DNA from: UBA8752 sp002336475
GTDB taxonomy: Bacteria; Bacteroidota; Bacteroidia; Flavobacteriales_D; Sanyastnellaceae
Reading direction: 5' to 3'
DNA: 64,000 nt
Assembly (NCBI GenBank): GCA_943846755.1
Contig: OX044365.1
Span: 496,001 to 560,000, forward strand
Numbering within the stretch: position 1 is the stretch's first letter; each line of letters starts with the position of its first letter. The translations under genes and the position numbers were made by a program. Below, piece by piece: positions 53,249-61,947 of this stretch. Under the pieces are notes generated by a model. That model was not told the origin of the DNA and made no database searches. It saw only the letters and a program-made list of their open reading frames with translations.

Positions 53249-55973
53249 TCAAATCAGGAGACTGAGAAATTCCAATGGTGACCCAGCTGTCAAACTCCAG
53301 CCCTGGGTAGGTATCGAAGAGCAGTGGATTCACGCCGTTGGGGAACACACTTCCCAGCTCATCTTGATAGAAGCTGGTGGTCGTGTTGATGTAAGTGGGA
53401 ACCTCTGCATCTCCACTGACCGCGCTTACCACGTCTGTGGCGTTTGGTGTCGTGATGTAGAAACGGTAGGTCGTCATGCCTGCAATTCCATCAAAAGAGA
53501 CGATTTCCTGCTCCAGGCCGTAGCCTTCGAAGTTGCTCCCGAGGTCTGCACAACAGTAATTGCATGATCCATCTTCCTGATCAGCGCCAGGAACATAGTT
53601 ACAGGCCGTAGCATCGGTGCATCCCAATACGGGGCAAGCCGCACAGCTGTTCCAGCACACGGCGTCAAGCGTTGTGCTTGCCGCCACATCCAACACGCGG
53701 TTCACATATTCGGCAGGATCTGTGGTGCAGGCTTCGCTGCCATCAAACATTTCCTGAGCTGACCATCCATTGACGGTGAACTTGTATTCCTGCAAGCCCT
53801 CTGTAAGGGTCACGGTAAAGGCCCAAATGCCATCGCCGTCGCTGTCGTCCATAGGATTGCAATCGCCGCACCAGCTGTTGTATGTTCCGTTGAGGAACAC
53901 CACATCTGAAGGGGCCAAGCCATATTGATTCATGTCCACCTGGAAGGTGATGCTGTATTGGCATGAGGCATCATCAATCAATGCCGTTGCGTCATAATTC
54001 ACCGCAGCTTGATCCATACAACCTGGGAAATCGAGGCATGCTGCACAGGTGTTCCAACACACGGCAGACAGGTCTTGAGCACCGTCCACAATCAGACTGC
54101 GGTTGGTAAACCCGCCCAAAGTTGCCGTGCACGATGCACCTGGTGTAAACTCCTCTTGTTGCGACCACCCGTCAAGGGTGAACTTGTATTCAATGGTATC
54201 CGCAAGAATGTTCAACGTCACTTCGTAGACATCGTCTCCCACGGCCGTCATGGCATTGCAATCGCCACACCAGTTGTTGAAGCTGCCGTTCACGTTGACC
54301 GTACCAAATGAACCTTGGAAATTGCCCATGTCCACACGGAAGGTGACGGGGAACTGGCAGAGGCCATTGTCGATGTTGGCGAGGGCATTGTAGTTCGAAG
54401 CTGAACTGTCCATGCATCCGGCGATGTCATCGACGCATTCTGTGCAGCTGTTGTAACAGACCAAAGGCATCACAACTGGGGCATCCACAACAGTGAAGCC
54501 GCGGTTGGCAAACCCATCTTCTGGGTTGAAATCACAAGCAGACCCGGCGACCAGCTCTTCTTGAGCAGACCAGCCGTTGATCGTGAACTTGTATTCAGCG
54601 GTTCCGGGTGCCAAAGGCAACGTCACCGTCCAAACGCCATCAGCGTCTTCGTCGGAGAGCGGATTGCAATCGCCACACCACTCGTTGAATGTGCCATTGA
54701 CATAAACGATGTCGCCCGCCTGGAGGCCCGCTTGTTCCATGTCCACTTGCAAGGTCACATTGTACATGCAAGACCCGTTGTCAGTCGTCGCGGTAGCGCT
54801 GTAATTGACCGCATCATCGTCTGTACAACCCTGGGTCGCCTCTGCTTGCTCTGCGCAAGTCAGGCAGCTTCCGTAAGTATCAGAAGTGGCGGTACCGGCG
54901 GTCGTCAGGCGGTTGGCATAGGTAGATGCGTCTGTGACTGCTGCACAAGCACTCCCTGCTTGGGCATCGTCGACGAGGTTCTCCTGGTCAGCCCAGTTGT
55001 CTACCATGTACTTGTACTCTACATCACCTTCAGGAATGCAAACGGAGACGCTGTACGTGCCATCGCCGTCTTCATCGGTCAAAGTGTTGTAGGATTCTGC
55101 ACCACACCAATTGCACCAAGGGCCGGTAACGTGAACAGAAGAATAGGTGGTTTCGCTGCAAGACATGTCGACGTTGAACACCGTCTCTGTCGTCAAGCAG
55201 TCTCCATTGCAGTCAAAGTTGGCCGCTGCAAATTGACAAGAACCGTCATCCGAAGTGGCGGTATCGTTGTAATTACAAGCCGTGTTGTCCGTACATCCGG
55301 AAACACCGCAAGAGACCTGACTGAAGCTGAAGTTGCTTTCAATGAGTTGGGCTTGCTCCCCGTTTGGAAAGACCTGGATGTAGAGCTGTCCGCTGATCTC
55401 TCCGTTTGTGGTGAGTTGTGCGAGCAAGACCCTTTGGTCATCCCCTGAAATTCCATTGGTGCTGCTGGGAAGGATGTACCAACCTCCTCCAATCGGAGAG
55501 CTGATGTCCACTCCTCCTCCGGCGCCAAAGCCCACTTCCCACGAGGTCACATTGGGGTCGACCAAAACAGAAATGTCCGTTTCGCCGTCGGCCAAGATGG
55601 GTTGCTGGTCAATTCCAATGGTCACCCAACTGTCGTATGCCGCGTCCGGAAATGGACCGTAATACAGGGGATTAATGGATGCTGCCGTGGTTCCTCCGAG
55701 CGGGTCCTGATAGAAGGACGTCGTCGTATTGAGGTACAACGGATTGACACCGTCGCCAATACAGGCTGAAACAAAGTCTGTAGTGCCCGGGGTGGACATG
55801 TAGACACGATAGGTTGTCATACCGCCAACGACATCAGTTGCGTGGGTTTCCACGGATAACTGAAAGCCTGCAACGTCATCAGAGACATCGAAACAAGCAT
55901 TTTGGGCGGTTACTGTCCCCATAAAGGCGACGAGTAAACAAGTGAGGGAGTACAGTTGAAAGCGCATGTTCAT
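53004..55973 (-). CDS. Giant secreted protein, N-terminal part with signal peptide and four CBM-like modules (frame-disrupted)
   Basis: N-terminal 924 codons of the giant gene. Signal peptide MNMRFQLYSLTCLLVAFMG; a second ATG at 55967 is possible. A near-consensus -7 box (TAATTTAG, leftward, 55987-55994) precedes it. Order: beta module 1 (55875-55305), one GCTD unit, four glycogen-binding/CBM-like modules each with VDM, NGTFNxWCGDCNPM-like and EYKFTINGWSAQEE-like segments (55190-53650), separated by single GCTD units, then beta module 2 (from 53530). At base 53201 the frame changes: codons after SMAEAESWI read as Arg/Trp-rich nonsense (to 53004), while the other frame continues with TEFENGQNLAIDGFFGG, which aligns with the other module copies. 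The true protein therefore continues in the 44729-53248 frame. Confidence 0.85.
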   Translation of the reverse strand: MNMRFQLYSLTCLLVAFMGTVTAQNACFDVSDDVAGFQLSVETHATDVVGGMTTYRVYMSTPGTTDFVSACIGDGVNPLYLNTTTSFYQDPLGGTTAASINPLYYGPFPDAAYDSWVTIGIDQQPILADGETDISVLVDPNVTSWEVGFGAGGGVDISSPIGGGWYILPSSTNGISGDDQRVLLAQLTTNGEISGQLYIQVFPNGEQAQLIESNFSFSQVSCGVSGCTDNTACNYNDTATSDDGSCQFAAANFDCNGDCLTTETVFNVDMSCSETTYSSVHVTGPWCNWCGAESYNTLTDEDGDGTYSVSVCIPEGDVEYKYMVDNWADQENLVDDAQAGSACAAVTDASTYANRLTTAGTATSDTYGSCLTCAEQAEATQGCTDDDAVNYSATATTDNGSCMYNVTLQVDMEQAGLQAGDIVYVNGTFNEWCGDCNPLSDEDADGVWTVTLPLAPGTAEYKFTINGWSAQEELVAGSACDFNPEDGFANRGFTVVDAPVVMPLVCYNSCTECVDDIAGCMDSSASNYNALANIDNGLCQFPVTFRVDMGNFQGSFGTVNVNGSFNNWCGDCNAMTAVGDDVYEVTLNILADTIEYKFTLDGWSQQEEFTPGASCTATLGGFTNRSLIVDGAQDLSAVCWNTCAACLDFPGCMDQAAVNYDATALIDDASCQYSITFQVDMNQYGLAPSDVVFLNGTYNSWCGDCNPMDDSDGDGIWAFTVTLTEGLQEYKFTVNGWSAQEMFDGSEACTTDPAEYVNRVLDVAASTTLDAVCWNSCAACPVLGCTDATACNYVPGADQEDGSCNYCCADLGSNFEGYGLEQEIVSFDGIAGMTTYRFYITTPNATDVVSAVSGDAEVPTYINTTTSFYQDELGSVFPNGVNPLLFDTYPGLEFDSWVTIGISQSPDLSASEAAISMAEAESWIYRIRERTEPGHRWILWWRLVRDQRQQQRHCRRRQQSSPRTADNRWRSQWPILGSSLPERRKRWLG

Positions 55974-56098
55974 GCAGTTAAGCCCCCTAAATTACACAAT
56001 TTCGTCGATACTTCAGGCTGTTTATCGAATTATTTTCCTAATTAGTCGAATATTCCTCCACTTTGCCCTGCCCGAGAAAAGAGACGAAAGAGGGAACC

Positions 56099-56106
56099 TA
56101 CCTTTG
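56099..56106 (+). promoter_or_regulatory. Bacteroidota -7 box (TACCTTTG) upstream of ffh
   Basis: Exact TAnnTTTG match, with the ffh ATG beginning 8 bases after its end; identical in sequence and similar in placement to the box before fmt. It probably drives the ffh-folD-ribD-DMT operon. Confidence 0.6.
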
Positions 56107-56114
56107 TTCTATCC

Positions 56115-57470
56115 ATGTTTGAGAACCTAAGCGACCGCTTCGAAAAGGCCTTTCAACGCATCCGCGGAGAGGCCACCATTACAGAAGCCAATATTGGCGA
56201 AACCGCCAAAGAAATCAGGCGTGCCCTCGTAGATGCCGATGTCAATTACAGCGTCGCCAAACGCTTCGCGAACCGGGTCAAAGAGCAGGCCTTAGGACAG
56301 GAAGTTCTCACGGCGGTAAAGCCGGGTCAACTGCTGGTCAAAATCACCCAGAAGGAATTGGCCGATTTTATGGGAAGCTCACACTCAGAGCTGAACATCA
56401 AAGGCAAGCCTGCAGTGATTTTGATGAGTGGCCTGCAGGGATCGGGTAAAACCACGCACACCGCAAAACTGGCCCTTCACCTGCGCACCAAAATGGGCAA
56501 GCGTCCCTTGTTGGTCGCCTGTGATGTCTACCGTCCTGCTGCCATCGACCAGCTCGAAGTCATGGCAAAAAGGGTTGGCGCTGATGTGTTTACCCAACGG
56601 GACCAAAAGGATCCTGTAGAAATCGCCAATGCAGCGATGCGCCACGCAAGAAGCCATGGCAACGACGTGGTCATTGTGGATACAGCGGGCCGCCTGGCGG
56701 TCGACGAGAACATGATGGATGAAATCGCACGCATCAAAGCTGCGGTAAACCCATCAGAGACGCTTTTTGTGGTCGATGCCATGACCGGTCAAGACGCGGT
56801 CAAGACGGCCCAAGCGTTTCATGACCGCATCGCATTCGACGGCGTCATTCTCACAAAAATGGACGGCGACACCCGCGGTGGTGCGGCCCTTTCCATTCGA
56901 GAAGAAACGGGCAAACCGGTCAAGTTTATTGGTACCGGAGAGAAGCCCGAGGCTCTGGAAGTCTTCCACCCCGACCGCATGGCCCAGCGCATTCTGGGCA
57001 TGGGCGATGTGGTCTCTTTGGTAGAAAAAGCCCAGGAGCAGTTTGACCAAGAGAGCGCAAAAAAGCTTCAAAAGAAAATCCGCAAGAACAACTTTGATTT
57101 TGAGGACTTTCTGGAGCAAGTTCAACAGGTCAAGAAAATGGGCAACGTCAAAGACTTGCTCGCCATGGTTCCCGGTATGGGCAAGGCCTTGAGGGACGTC
57201 GACATTGATGATGACGCCTTTAAACACATCGAAGCCATCATCCGCTCAATGACCCCCGATGAACGCAAAAATCCCGATGTCCTAAACGGGAGCCGCAAAG
57301 ACCGCATTGCCAAAGGCAGTGGCACCAGTGTTCAAGAGGTCAACCAACTCATCAAGCAATTTGGCGAGATGAAAAAGATGATGAAAGCCATGAGCGGCGG
57401 TGGTCGCCGCGGCATGTCAGGCATGATGTCTCGGGCGGGCGGACAGGGTGGAATGCGCATGCCACGATGA
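56115..57470 (+). CDS. ffh: Signal recognition particle protein Ffh
   Basis: GTPase that binds signal sequences and 4.5S RNA and delivers ribosomes to the membrane. The protein has 451 residues. N domain 1-95, G domain with GLQGSGKTTHTAK (108-120), DTAGR (about 188-192) and TKMDGD (about 245-250), then the M domain (about 300-451) with RKNPDVLNGSRKDRIAKGSG and a Met/Gly-rich tail (GMSGMMSRAGG). Its stop overlaps the folD ATG (ATGA). Strong match throughout. Confidence 0.97.
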   Translation: MFENLSDRFEKAFQRIRGEATITEANIGETAKEIRRALVDADVNYSVAKRFANRVKEQALGQEVLTAVKPGQLLVKITQKELADFMGSSHSELNIKGKPAVILMSGLQGSGKTTHTAKLALHLRTKMGKRPLLVACDVYRPAAIDQLEVMAKRVGADVFTQRDQKDPVEIANAAMRHARSHGNDVVIVDTAGRLAVDENMMDEIARIKAAVNPSETLFVVDAMTGQDAVKTAQAFHDRIAFDGVILTKMDGDTRGGAALSIREETGKPVKFIGTGEKPEALEVFHPDRMAQRILGMGDVVSLVEKAQEQFDQESAKKLQKKIRKNNFDFEDFLEQVQQVKKMGNVKDLLAMVPGMGKALRDVDIDDDAFKHIEAIIRSMTPDERKNPDVLNGSRKDRIAKGSGTSVQEVNQLIKQFGEMKKMMKAMSGGGRRGMSGMMSRAGGQGGMRMPR

Positions 57471-58384
57471 TTACTGCGCCCGCTTCTCACACCATGGATA
57501 CAGAAATTCTCGACGGCAAGGGCTTGTCCCAAAAAATAAAGGAGGAAATCGCCATTGAAGTGACCGATTGGGTCGCCCAAGGCCACCGCCGGCCGCACCT
57601 TGCAGCGGTTTTGGTGGGTCAGGATGGCGCCAGCAGAACCTATGTGGATCACAAGGTGAAGAGCTGCGCGCAGGTTGGATTCGAGAGCACTCTGATTGAA
57701 CGGGCCGCTGACGTTTCTCAGCAGGAGCTGTTGGAGATTGTGGCAAAGCTCAATGCCGACCCCAGCATAGATGGGTTCATCGTACAGCTTCCCCTGCCCG
57801 ATCACATCGACGATCAAGCGGTGATTGAGGCTGTATCGCCTTCGAAAGATGTGGATGGGTTCCATCCCTCCAACATGGGCAACCTGGCCTTGGGATTGCC
57901 CGGGTTTGTGCCGGCGACACCTGCGGGTATCATGACTTTGCTGGACCGGTCAGGCATTGAAACGGCGGGCAAGCATGCTGTGGTCATCGGCCGCTCGAGC
58001 ATCGTGGGGACCCCCATGTCACTCTTGTTGAGCCGCTCAGGGAATCCCGGCAATTGCACGGTGACACTGTGCCACAGCAGAACCCAAGACTTGGCCGCAC
58101 ATTGCCGCCGCGCCGACATTTTGGTCGCCGCTGTAGGCCGTCCTGGAATGGTAAAAGCAGACATGGTCAAGGAGGGTGCTGTAGTGATCGATGTGGGCAT
58201 CACACGGGTTGAAGACCCCTCCGCAAAGCGCGGATTTAGACTCAAAGGCGATGTGGATTTTGCCGATGTAGCGCCCAAATGCAGTTGGATCACACCTGTA
58301 CCCGGTGGGGTCGGGCCCATGACGATCGTAAGCCTGCTCAACAATACCCTGGCAGCAGCCCGCCGTTCAGCGGCGCTTGCCTGA
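57467..58384 (+). CDS. folD: Bifunctional methylene-THF dehydrogenase / methenyl-THF cyclohydrolase
   Basis: Converts 5,10-methylene-THF to 10-formyl-THF, supplying one-carbon units to purines and to Fmt. I use the ATG at 57467 that overlaps the ffh stop (ATGA); MDTEILDGKG at 57494 is the alternative and may be the true start. Catalytic features: Y59-VDH-K63 (YVDHKVKSC), VQLPLPDHI (about 106-114), the NAD(P)-binding GRSSIVGTPMS, and PVPGGVGPMT near the C-terminus. Length is normal. It is followed by ribD 3 bases later. Confidence 0.95.
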   Translation: MITAPASHTMDTEILDGKGLSQKIKEEIAIEVTDWVAQGHRRPHLAAVLVGQDGASRTYVDHKVKSCAQVGFESTLIERAADVSQQELLEIVAKLNADPSIDGFIVQLPLPDHIDDQAVIEAVSPSKDVDGFHPSNMGNLALGLPGFVPATPAGIMTLLDRSGIETAGKHAVVIGRSSIVGTPMSLLLSRSGNPGNCTVTLCHSRTQDLAAHCRRADILVAAVGRPGMVKADMVKEGAVVIDVGITRVEDPSAKRGFRLKGDVDFADVAPKCSWITPVPGGVGPMTIVSLLNNTLAAARRSAALA

Positions 58385-58387
58385 GCC

Positions 58388-59493
58388 ATGGACCGCACTA
58401 CCGACCTTCATTGGATGCGCAAGGCCCTGGCCTTGGCCGAAAATGGACGTTGGAATACGGCACCCAATCCGCGGGTGGGATGCATCATTGTGCACGAGGG
58501 CGTATCGATTGCAGAAGGTTGGCACGCCCAGCTCGGCGGCGCCCATGCCGAGGTGCATGCTTTGGGCAAGCTGGAGCCAAGCGATGAGAGGCTGTCATCT
58601 TCTACCGCTTATGTCACTTTGGAGCCGTGCAACCACCACGGGCGCACACCGCCGTGCACAGCGCTGCTGATGGACCGTGGAGTCCGTCGGATTGTGGTGG
58701 GCATGAAAGACCCTGACCCCCGTGTTGCCGGCAGCGGAATCGACCGTTTGAGGGCTGGAGGCTGCCCAGTCACCGTATTGGATGACCGCTCCGGAGGACG
58801 CTGGTTGAACCGCCGGTTTCTTTCTGCACACGAACGGGGCCGTCCATGGGTGGTGCTCAAATGTGCCATCAGTCCCGATGGTTATGCAGACCCTCCGCGA
58901 AACCGCCAAGAGCAGGGCAGCCTGCCCATTACTTCTGACACCCTGAAAAAACTCACCCACCAGTGGCGTGCCGAAGAGCAAGCCATTTTGGTAGGTGCAG
59001 GTACCGTTGTGGTAGACAATCCCCGACTGGATGTGCGCGAGGCTTCTGGTCCCCAGCCCTTCCCGGTGGTTTTGGACCCGCACGGCCGCACTTCACCGCA
59101 GTCGCTTGTATACCAACACCCAGGTGTTGTGGTCCTTGGAGGGCCTCGGAACCTGCCAGAACATGCGGTGCAGCTTGAGGCTCCTGTTGGAGCCGCATTG
59201 GAAACGGTGCTGGCCCATTTACACCAACTCGACTGTCGCTCGGTTTTGGTAGAAGGAGGACCGAAGACATGCGGTGGCTTCATTGAAAGTGGATTGTGGG
59301 ACGAAGCCCGATGGTGCATCGGTCCACTCCAACCGGAGGGGGAATTCCCGCGCCTCCATTGCCTCCAGAGGCCAAGATGCGCGGGGTACATCCGTTTGGA
59401 AACGACCAAGTCCGCTACTTTGTCAATCCCAATTCAGCGGTTTGGGCAGGTCATGCGCCAGCTCCCACTTTGGCCCTTCCTTTGCCGGCATGA
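58388..59493 (+). CDS. ribD: Bifunctional riboflavin biosynthesis protein RibD, frameshifted near the end
   Basis: Deaminase plus reductase of riboflavin synthesis. Deaminase domain: zinc ligands H53-A-E55 and PC81NHHGRTPPC90. Reductase domain from about 155 (WVVLKCAISPDGY, ILVGAGTVVVDNPRLDVR, VLVEGGPKTCGGFIESGLWDEAR). After WCIGPLQPEG the frame is lost: the current frame runs on to 59638 as unlike sequence, while another frame gives GIPAPPLPPEAKMRG...PFGNDQVRYFVNPN and stops at 59493, overlapping the next ATG (ATGA). A GAGGGGGAA run at 59336-59344 with one more G restores the frame. The true gene therefore most likely ends at 59493. Confidence 0.85.
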
Positions 59494-60389
59494 TCGCACT
59501 GGGACTTTGCATCTTCGTTTCCACACTCATGTTCAGCTGTTTCAGGCTGTTTCCTCGAATGAATGTGCGTCTGGAAGATGCCATTGTCATCAACTACATG
59601 GTGGCAGCCACGTTGTCCATCGCCATGGCCGGACCTGAACACGCCTTGGAAAGGCTCAGTGCTCCAAGCTCATTGGCCGGTGCCGCCATGGGGGTGATTT
59701 TCCTGTACATGTTCAGGAAAATCGGGGAGTGTACCCAGAAACTTGGTTTAGGTGTCGTCGCCATTGCGACCAAAATGTCCATGGTATTGCCCATGCTGGT
59801 GTTTATTGCAATGGACCCCACTGACGCCTTTTCTTGGCACAAAGGGGCGGCCATCGCATTGGCTTTTCCTGCGGTGTGGTTCGCAAGTACACAAAGCAAA
59901 AAACAACGTGAAACCGCGGATAAAGGCGATGGTGGCTTCAAAGCGGCAGCCAGCTGGACCCTACCGGCCATTGTATTTGTGGGGTCAGGCCTGATCGACT
60001 TGGGCTTCGGATGGTTCTCCAGCCCCGCCCACATGTCCTGTGATGCTGACAGGCTCAGCTTTGCGGCGATTCCTTACACCATGGCAGCGTTCATTGGAGT
60101 TTCGCGTTGGATTGCGCTTCCGCGTTGTGCGCCGCGATTGGACCGCGCTACAGTGATCGGCGGCATCATTCTGGGCGTGATCAATGTGGGATCTCTGTTC
60201 TTTTTGCTTTCCGCCTACCAGCAGATGCCCCTCTCCCGTTCTGCCATTGTGCCCATGATCAATTTGGGGGTTGTCCTGGCCACTGCCCTCGCAGGTATGG
60301 CCTTCTTTTCAGAACGGCCTTCTGGGCGCAATTTGATGGGATGGTTGTTGGCCAGTACCGCGCTCGTGCTCCTGTTGCAGTCAAATTGA
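59490..60389 (+). CDS. DMT (EamA-like) superfamily membrane transporter
   Basis: Integral membrane protein of 299 residues with about ten hydrophobic segments in two halves, as in the drug/metabolite transporter superfamily. It starts MIALGLCIFVSTLMFSCF at the ATG that overlaps the repaired ribD stop (ATGA); longer in-frame starts lie in ribD. Signature-like regions: a first half with YMFRKIGECTQKLGLGVVAIATKMS and a second half ending SERPSGRNLMGWLLASTALVLL. The substrate is unknown; next to ribD a riboflavin-related cargo is conceivable but not supported by any motif. Confidence 0.8.
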   Translation: MIALGLCIFVSTLMFSCFRLFPRMNVRLEDAIVINYMVAATLSIAMAGPEHALERLSAPSSLAGAAMGVIFLYMFRKIGECTQKLGLGVVAIATKMSMVLPMLVFIAMDPTDAFSWHKGAAIALAFPAVWFASTQSKKQRETADKGDGGFKAAASWTLPAIVFVGSGLIDLGFGWFSSPAHMSCDADRLSFAAIPYTMAAFIGVSRWIALPRCAPRLDRATVIGGIILGVINVGSLFFLLSAYQQMPLSRSAIVPMINLGVVLATALAGMAFFSERPSGRNLMGWLLASTALVLLLQSN

Positions 60390-60411
60390 CCCCAATGTGT
60401 TTCCTTGCGGC

Positions 60412-61185
60412 ATGAACCTGTCGCCATTCATTTTGCTGTGCGTCCCATTTCTCTTGTGCGTGGCATGCACGCCCGATGAAGATTCTTCTGGGATGCCAGA
60501 CTCCGTTGTTCCTTCTTGGCCCCCTGAGCCTATCGACCCCATTGGGGAGGAGGAAGAAACGGCTACAGGACCAGATACTGTGCGATACCTCGCTTTGGGC
60601 GACAGCTATACCATCGGTGAGAGCGTGCCTTCTGAGGGCGATTGGCCCAACCAGCTCGTGGACTCATTGGCATTGCGGCTGCCAGACACCCATTTCGAAC
60701 CCGCAAGGATCATTGCGACAACGGGCTGGACCACATCCAACCTGTCCCAGGGCATGGATGCCCAGCAAATCGATACGTCTTCCTTTGACCTCGTTTCGTT
60801 GCTCATCGGCGTCAACAACCAGTATCAAGGCCTTCCGCTCGAAGCCTATGAGACCGATTTTGTACAATTGCTCAATCGGTCTGTAGAACTCGCCGGCGGT
60901 CAGCCTGACCGGGTGTTTGTGGTCAGTATTCCTGACTATGGCTATACCCCTTTTGGTCAAGGCAACCAATCCGCCATTTCAGAGGACCTCGCCAACTTCA
61001 ATGCTGCATGTGCCCAACTCACGGCTGAAGCAGGCATCGCGCATTATAACATCACCCCCATCAGCCAGCAATGGCCCGCTGCTTCCAATTGGGTGGCGCA
61101 GGATGGGCTGCACCCGAGTGCACCGCAGTATGCAGCGTGGGTGTCGTCCTTCGCTGCAGAAGTTCAATCGCAGCTCACAGAGTGA
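60412..61185 (+). CDS. SGNH/GDSL hydrolase lipoprotein
   Basis: Esterase/lipase-like envelope protein of 257 residues. Start MNLSPFILLCVPFLLCVACTPD gives a lipobox with Cys19. SGNH blocks: LALGDSYTIGE (nucleophile serine), TGWTTSNL, LLIGVNNQYQG with the oxyanion asparagine, and DGLHPSAPQY with the D-x-x-H pair. These predict a serine hydrolase acting on an ester or acetyl group, possibly in polysaccharide or lipid remodelling; the substrate is unknown. It follows the DMT gene by 22 bases, probably in the same operon. Confidence 0.88.
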   Translation: MNLSPFILLCVPFLLCVACTPDEDSSGMPDSVVPSWPPEPIDPIGEEEETATGPDTVRYLALGDSYTIGESVPSEGDWPNQLVDSLALRLPDTHFEPARIIATTGWTTSNLSQGMDAQQIDTSSFDLVSLLIGVNNQYQGLPLEAYETDFVQLLNRSVELAGGQPDRVFVVSIPDYGYTPFGQGNQSAISEDLANFNAACAQLTAEAGIAHYNITPISQQWPAASNWVAQDGLHPSAPQYAAWVSSFAAEVQSQLTE

Positions 61186-61947
61186 TCAGGGAACGTCGGT
61201 GACCGTTCCTGTGGCTCCATCAAGGAGCTGAATGTTGGCGTCCTCTGTTTCTCCATACAGAAACGTGTGGCCGGGACCGGCTACCTCCAAATACAAGTAA
61301 TCCGAAGCATTGAGCTGTACCTCGCCCAGGCCACCGTGGTGGACCATGGCCTGGCGCACGGCCAAATCGCGTGCGTTCAAGTCGCCAAAACCCGCCCGAA
61401 AAGCCCTGAGTCGGCGGGCCCTTCCCTTGGCCTCAACATGTCCTATTCCATTGGGCATCCTGACTTGAAGGGTGTCGCCATTGAACAACAGGTGTGCGGG
61501 ACCGGACATTTCGTCGCCGGTTAACTTCAAATCACCACCAATGAGCGTGTCGACCATCGTAAAGGTCCCTTGGCCCTCCAGGAGCCAATCCCGGCATTCC
61601 ACCCCCTCGATGCGCAAATGCGGGATGGCATGGAGTGGGCGCACCCACCTGCAGGCATTGAGGTCCTGAATCAGGAGCACCCCATTGGCGGAACCTGCAG
61701 ACATCCCTCCCATCACGCCTTCACCTGCTGTCCACACAAGCCGGGGTCCGTCAGGCCCCACCGCAGGAGACCATTCGACATTGATCCTGTCCAGGATCTG
61801 TACAGTTTCGATCGGCATATCCAATGAAACCACTTGTGTCGCCTCTTCTCCAAGGGGAGTCCAGCATCCCGCCTCTTCCCCATTGCAGCCAGCGAGGGCG
61901 AGAAAAACCACACTGCACACCAGAAACAGCAAACGGCGCATGTTCAT
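61186..61947 (-). CDS. Lipoprotein with GIN-like (DUF2807) beta domain
   Basis: Protein of 253 residues starting MNMRRLLFLVCSVVFLALAGC, a lipobox with Cys21; the ATG overlaps the mazG stop (ATGA). The C-terminal half is beta-helix-like with repeated G-GD-N and A-G-GEVQLNASDYLYLEVAGPGHTFLYG segments, as in the putative auto-transporter adhesin head GIN domain of Bacteroidota. Function unknown; an envelope localisation is certain only from the lipobox. Convergent with the SGNH gene. Confidence 0.72.
   Translation of the reverse strand: MNMRRLLFLVCSVVFLALAGCNGEEAGCWTPLGEEATQVVSLDMPIETVQILDRINVEWSPAVGPDGPRLVWTAGEGVMGGMSAGSANGVLLIQDLNACRWVRPLHAIPHLRIEGVECRDWLLEGQGTFTMVDTLIGGDLKLTGDEMSGPAHLLFNGDTLQVRMPNGIGHVEAKGRARRLRAFRAGFGDLNARDLAVRQAMVHHGGLGEVQLNASDYLYLEVAGPGHTFLYGETEDANIQLLDGATGTVTDVP

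Noticed and set aside
54561..55448. Rightward open frame of 295 codons opposite the N-part of the giant gene
   Set aside because: Same cause as above; the leftward frame has a signal peptide and recognisable modules.
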